Shown: positions 5,156 through 5,593 of the stretch, piece by piece
Position numbering within the stretch: the first letter of the stretch is position 1
Layout: each line of letters starts with the position of its first letter
Source: Verrucomicrobiota bacterium
Lineage (GTDB): Bacteria; Verrucomicrobiota; Verrucomicrobiia; Chthoniobacterales; Terrimicrobiaceae
Length of the DNA stretch: 5,593 bases
Assembly: GCA_026398285.1 (NCBI GenBank)
Contig: JAPLTI010000320.1
Location: forward strand, 1-5,593
Direction: 5' to 3'
Program-made: the position numbers and the translations under genes
The notes under the pieces: generated by a model
Told to the model about the DNA's origin: nothing
The model's input: the letters and a program-made list of their open reading frames with translations, nothing else
Databases searched by the model: none

Positions 5156-5593
5156 GAGTCGCTCTCATAAGTAGTGAGTTCTCAGGTCTCCCTAGTAGTG
5201 GGGGAATCGGGACCTATTTCGACCATTTGGCGCGAGGGTTGGTGCGAGCAGGGTGCGAGGTGGAGATTTTCACATCGGGGAGGGTGGGGGATTTGCCCGA
5301 GCGTCAGGGAGTTGTTTTTCATCATCTGGGCGACGCTTCGGCTCCAGATTTCGCGGTTTTTGCAGGTCTTGCTTTTCGTGATCGGCATAAGCAAAAGCCG
5401 TTTGATGTCTTGGAGTGCGGCGAGCTAAAGGCAGAGGGGGCTTGGGCTGCTCGCTGGGTAAAAGATCTAGCGTTTGTGGTGCGATTGCACTCCCCATCAG
5501 TCATTTTGAATCGCTATTTGGATTTTCCACTAACGCCCTGGAGCTACGCTAAAAAAATTTTCTTCCAGCTCACAGTGGCACTGGGAGCCAGGA
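5152..5593 (+). CDS. GT4 family glycosyltransferase, N-terminal part
   Basis: A TTG at 5152 overlaps the epimerase stop (TTGA: start 5152-5154, stop 5153-5155) and opens a frame that runs through the window end; 147 codons are visible. The start MRVALISSEFSGLP then SSGGIGTYFDHLARGL (residues 15-30) and GCEVEIFTSG (34-43) is the typical N-terminal acceptor-binding domain of GT4 glycosyltransferases, including the GGxG loop. PFDVLECGE (83-91) and the VVRLHSPS segment (109-116) follow in the family order ('yDviE...e' and 'vvrlH.ps'). These GT-B enzymes add a sugar from a nucleotide donor to a lipid-linked or growing glycan on the cytosolic face of the membrane. The start is inferred: no ATG is available near the conserved N-terminus, and the overlap suggests co-translation with the epimerase gene. 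The C-terminal donor domain lies outside the window, so the substrate is unknown. Confidence 0.85.
   Translation, partial: MRVALISSEFSGLPSSGGIGTYFDHLARGLVRAGCEVEIFTSGRVGDLPERQGVVFHHLGDASAPDFAVFAGLAFRDRHKQKPFDVLECGELKAEGAWAARWVKDLAFVVRLHSPSVILNRYLDFPLTPWSYAKKIFFQLTVALGAR

Overview
This window is a stretch of a surface-polysaccharide (LPS, O-antigen or exopolysaccharide) biosynthesis locus from a bacterium. All recognisable genes lie on the + strand. The host cannot be named from the sequence. Base composition is roughly balanced, none of the chosen starts has a strong Shine-Dalgarno site, and the intergenic repeat units are of the ACCACGGATT type. I associate that combination with Verrucomicrobiota/PVC-type or environmental genomes, but this is recollection and a weak lead.

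Layout: (1) 2-439, the C-terminal part of a GT9 (heptosyltransferase-type) glycosyltransferase, cut by the window start. (2) 440-578, a short gap holding at most a doubtful 44-codon ORF. (3) 579-1526, a putative GT-B glycosyltransferase with a fucosyltransferase-like YRGTDK motif. (4) 1533-1732, the frameshifted N-terminal remnant of a GT11 alpha-1,2-fucosyltransferase. (5) 1802-3037, an AAA_14/DUF4143 ATPase unrelated to sugar metabolism, apparently intruding into the sugar cluster. (6) 3073-3729, a second GT11 gene that has the family start and the catalytic half but lacks about 70-80 residues between them. (7) 3725-4141, a 417-bp non-coding element bounded by 32-bp imperfect terminal inverted repeats and packed with hairpins; its left arm supplies the stop codon of the upstream gene. 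(8) 4160-5155, an intact GDP-mannose 3,5-epimerase-like protein. (9) 5152-5593, the N-terminal part of a GT4 glycosyltransferase, overlapping the epimerase stop by three bases and cut by the window end.

Together the genes suggest a glycan containing sugars donated from GDP-activated precursors. The epimerase would convert GDP-D-mannose to GDP-L-galactose (or the L-gulose isomer), and the GT11 and fucosyltransferase-like enzymes belong to groups that use GDP-L-fucose, a close structural relative. The middle of the window (1533-4141) looks like a rearrangement hotspot: two differently damaged GT11 copies, an intruding ATPase gene and a structured repeat element lie side by side. The structured element is the best candidate for something undescribed.
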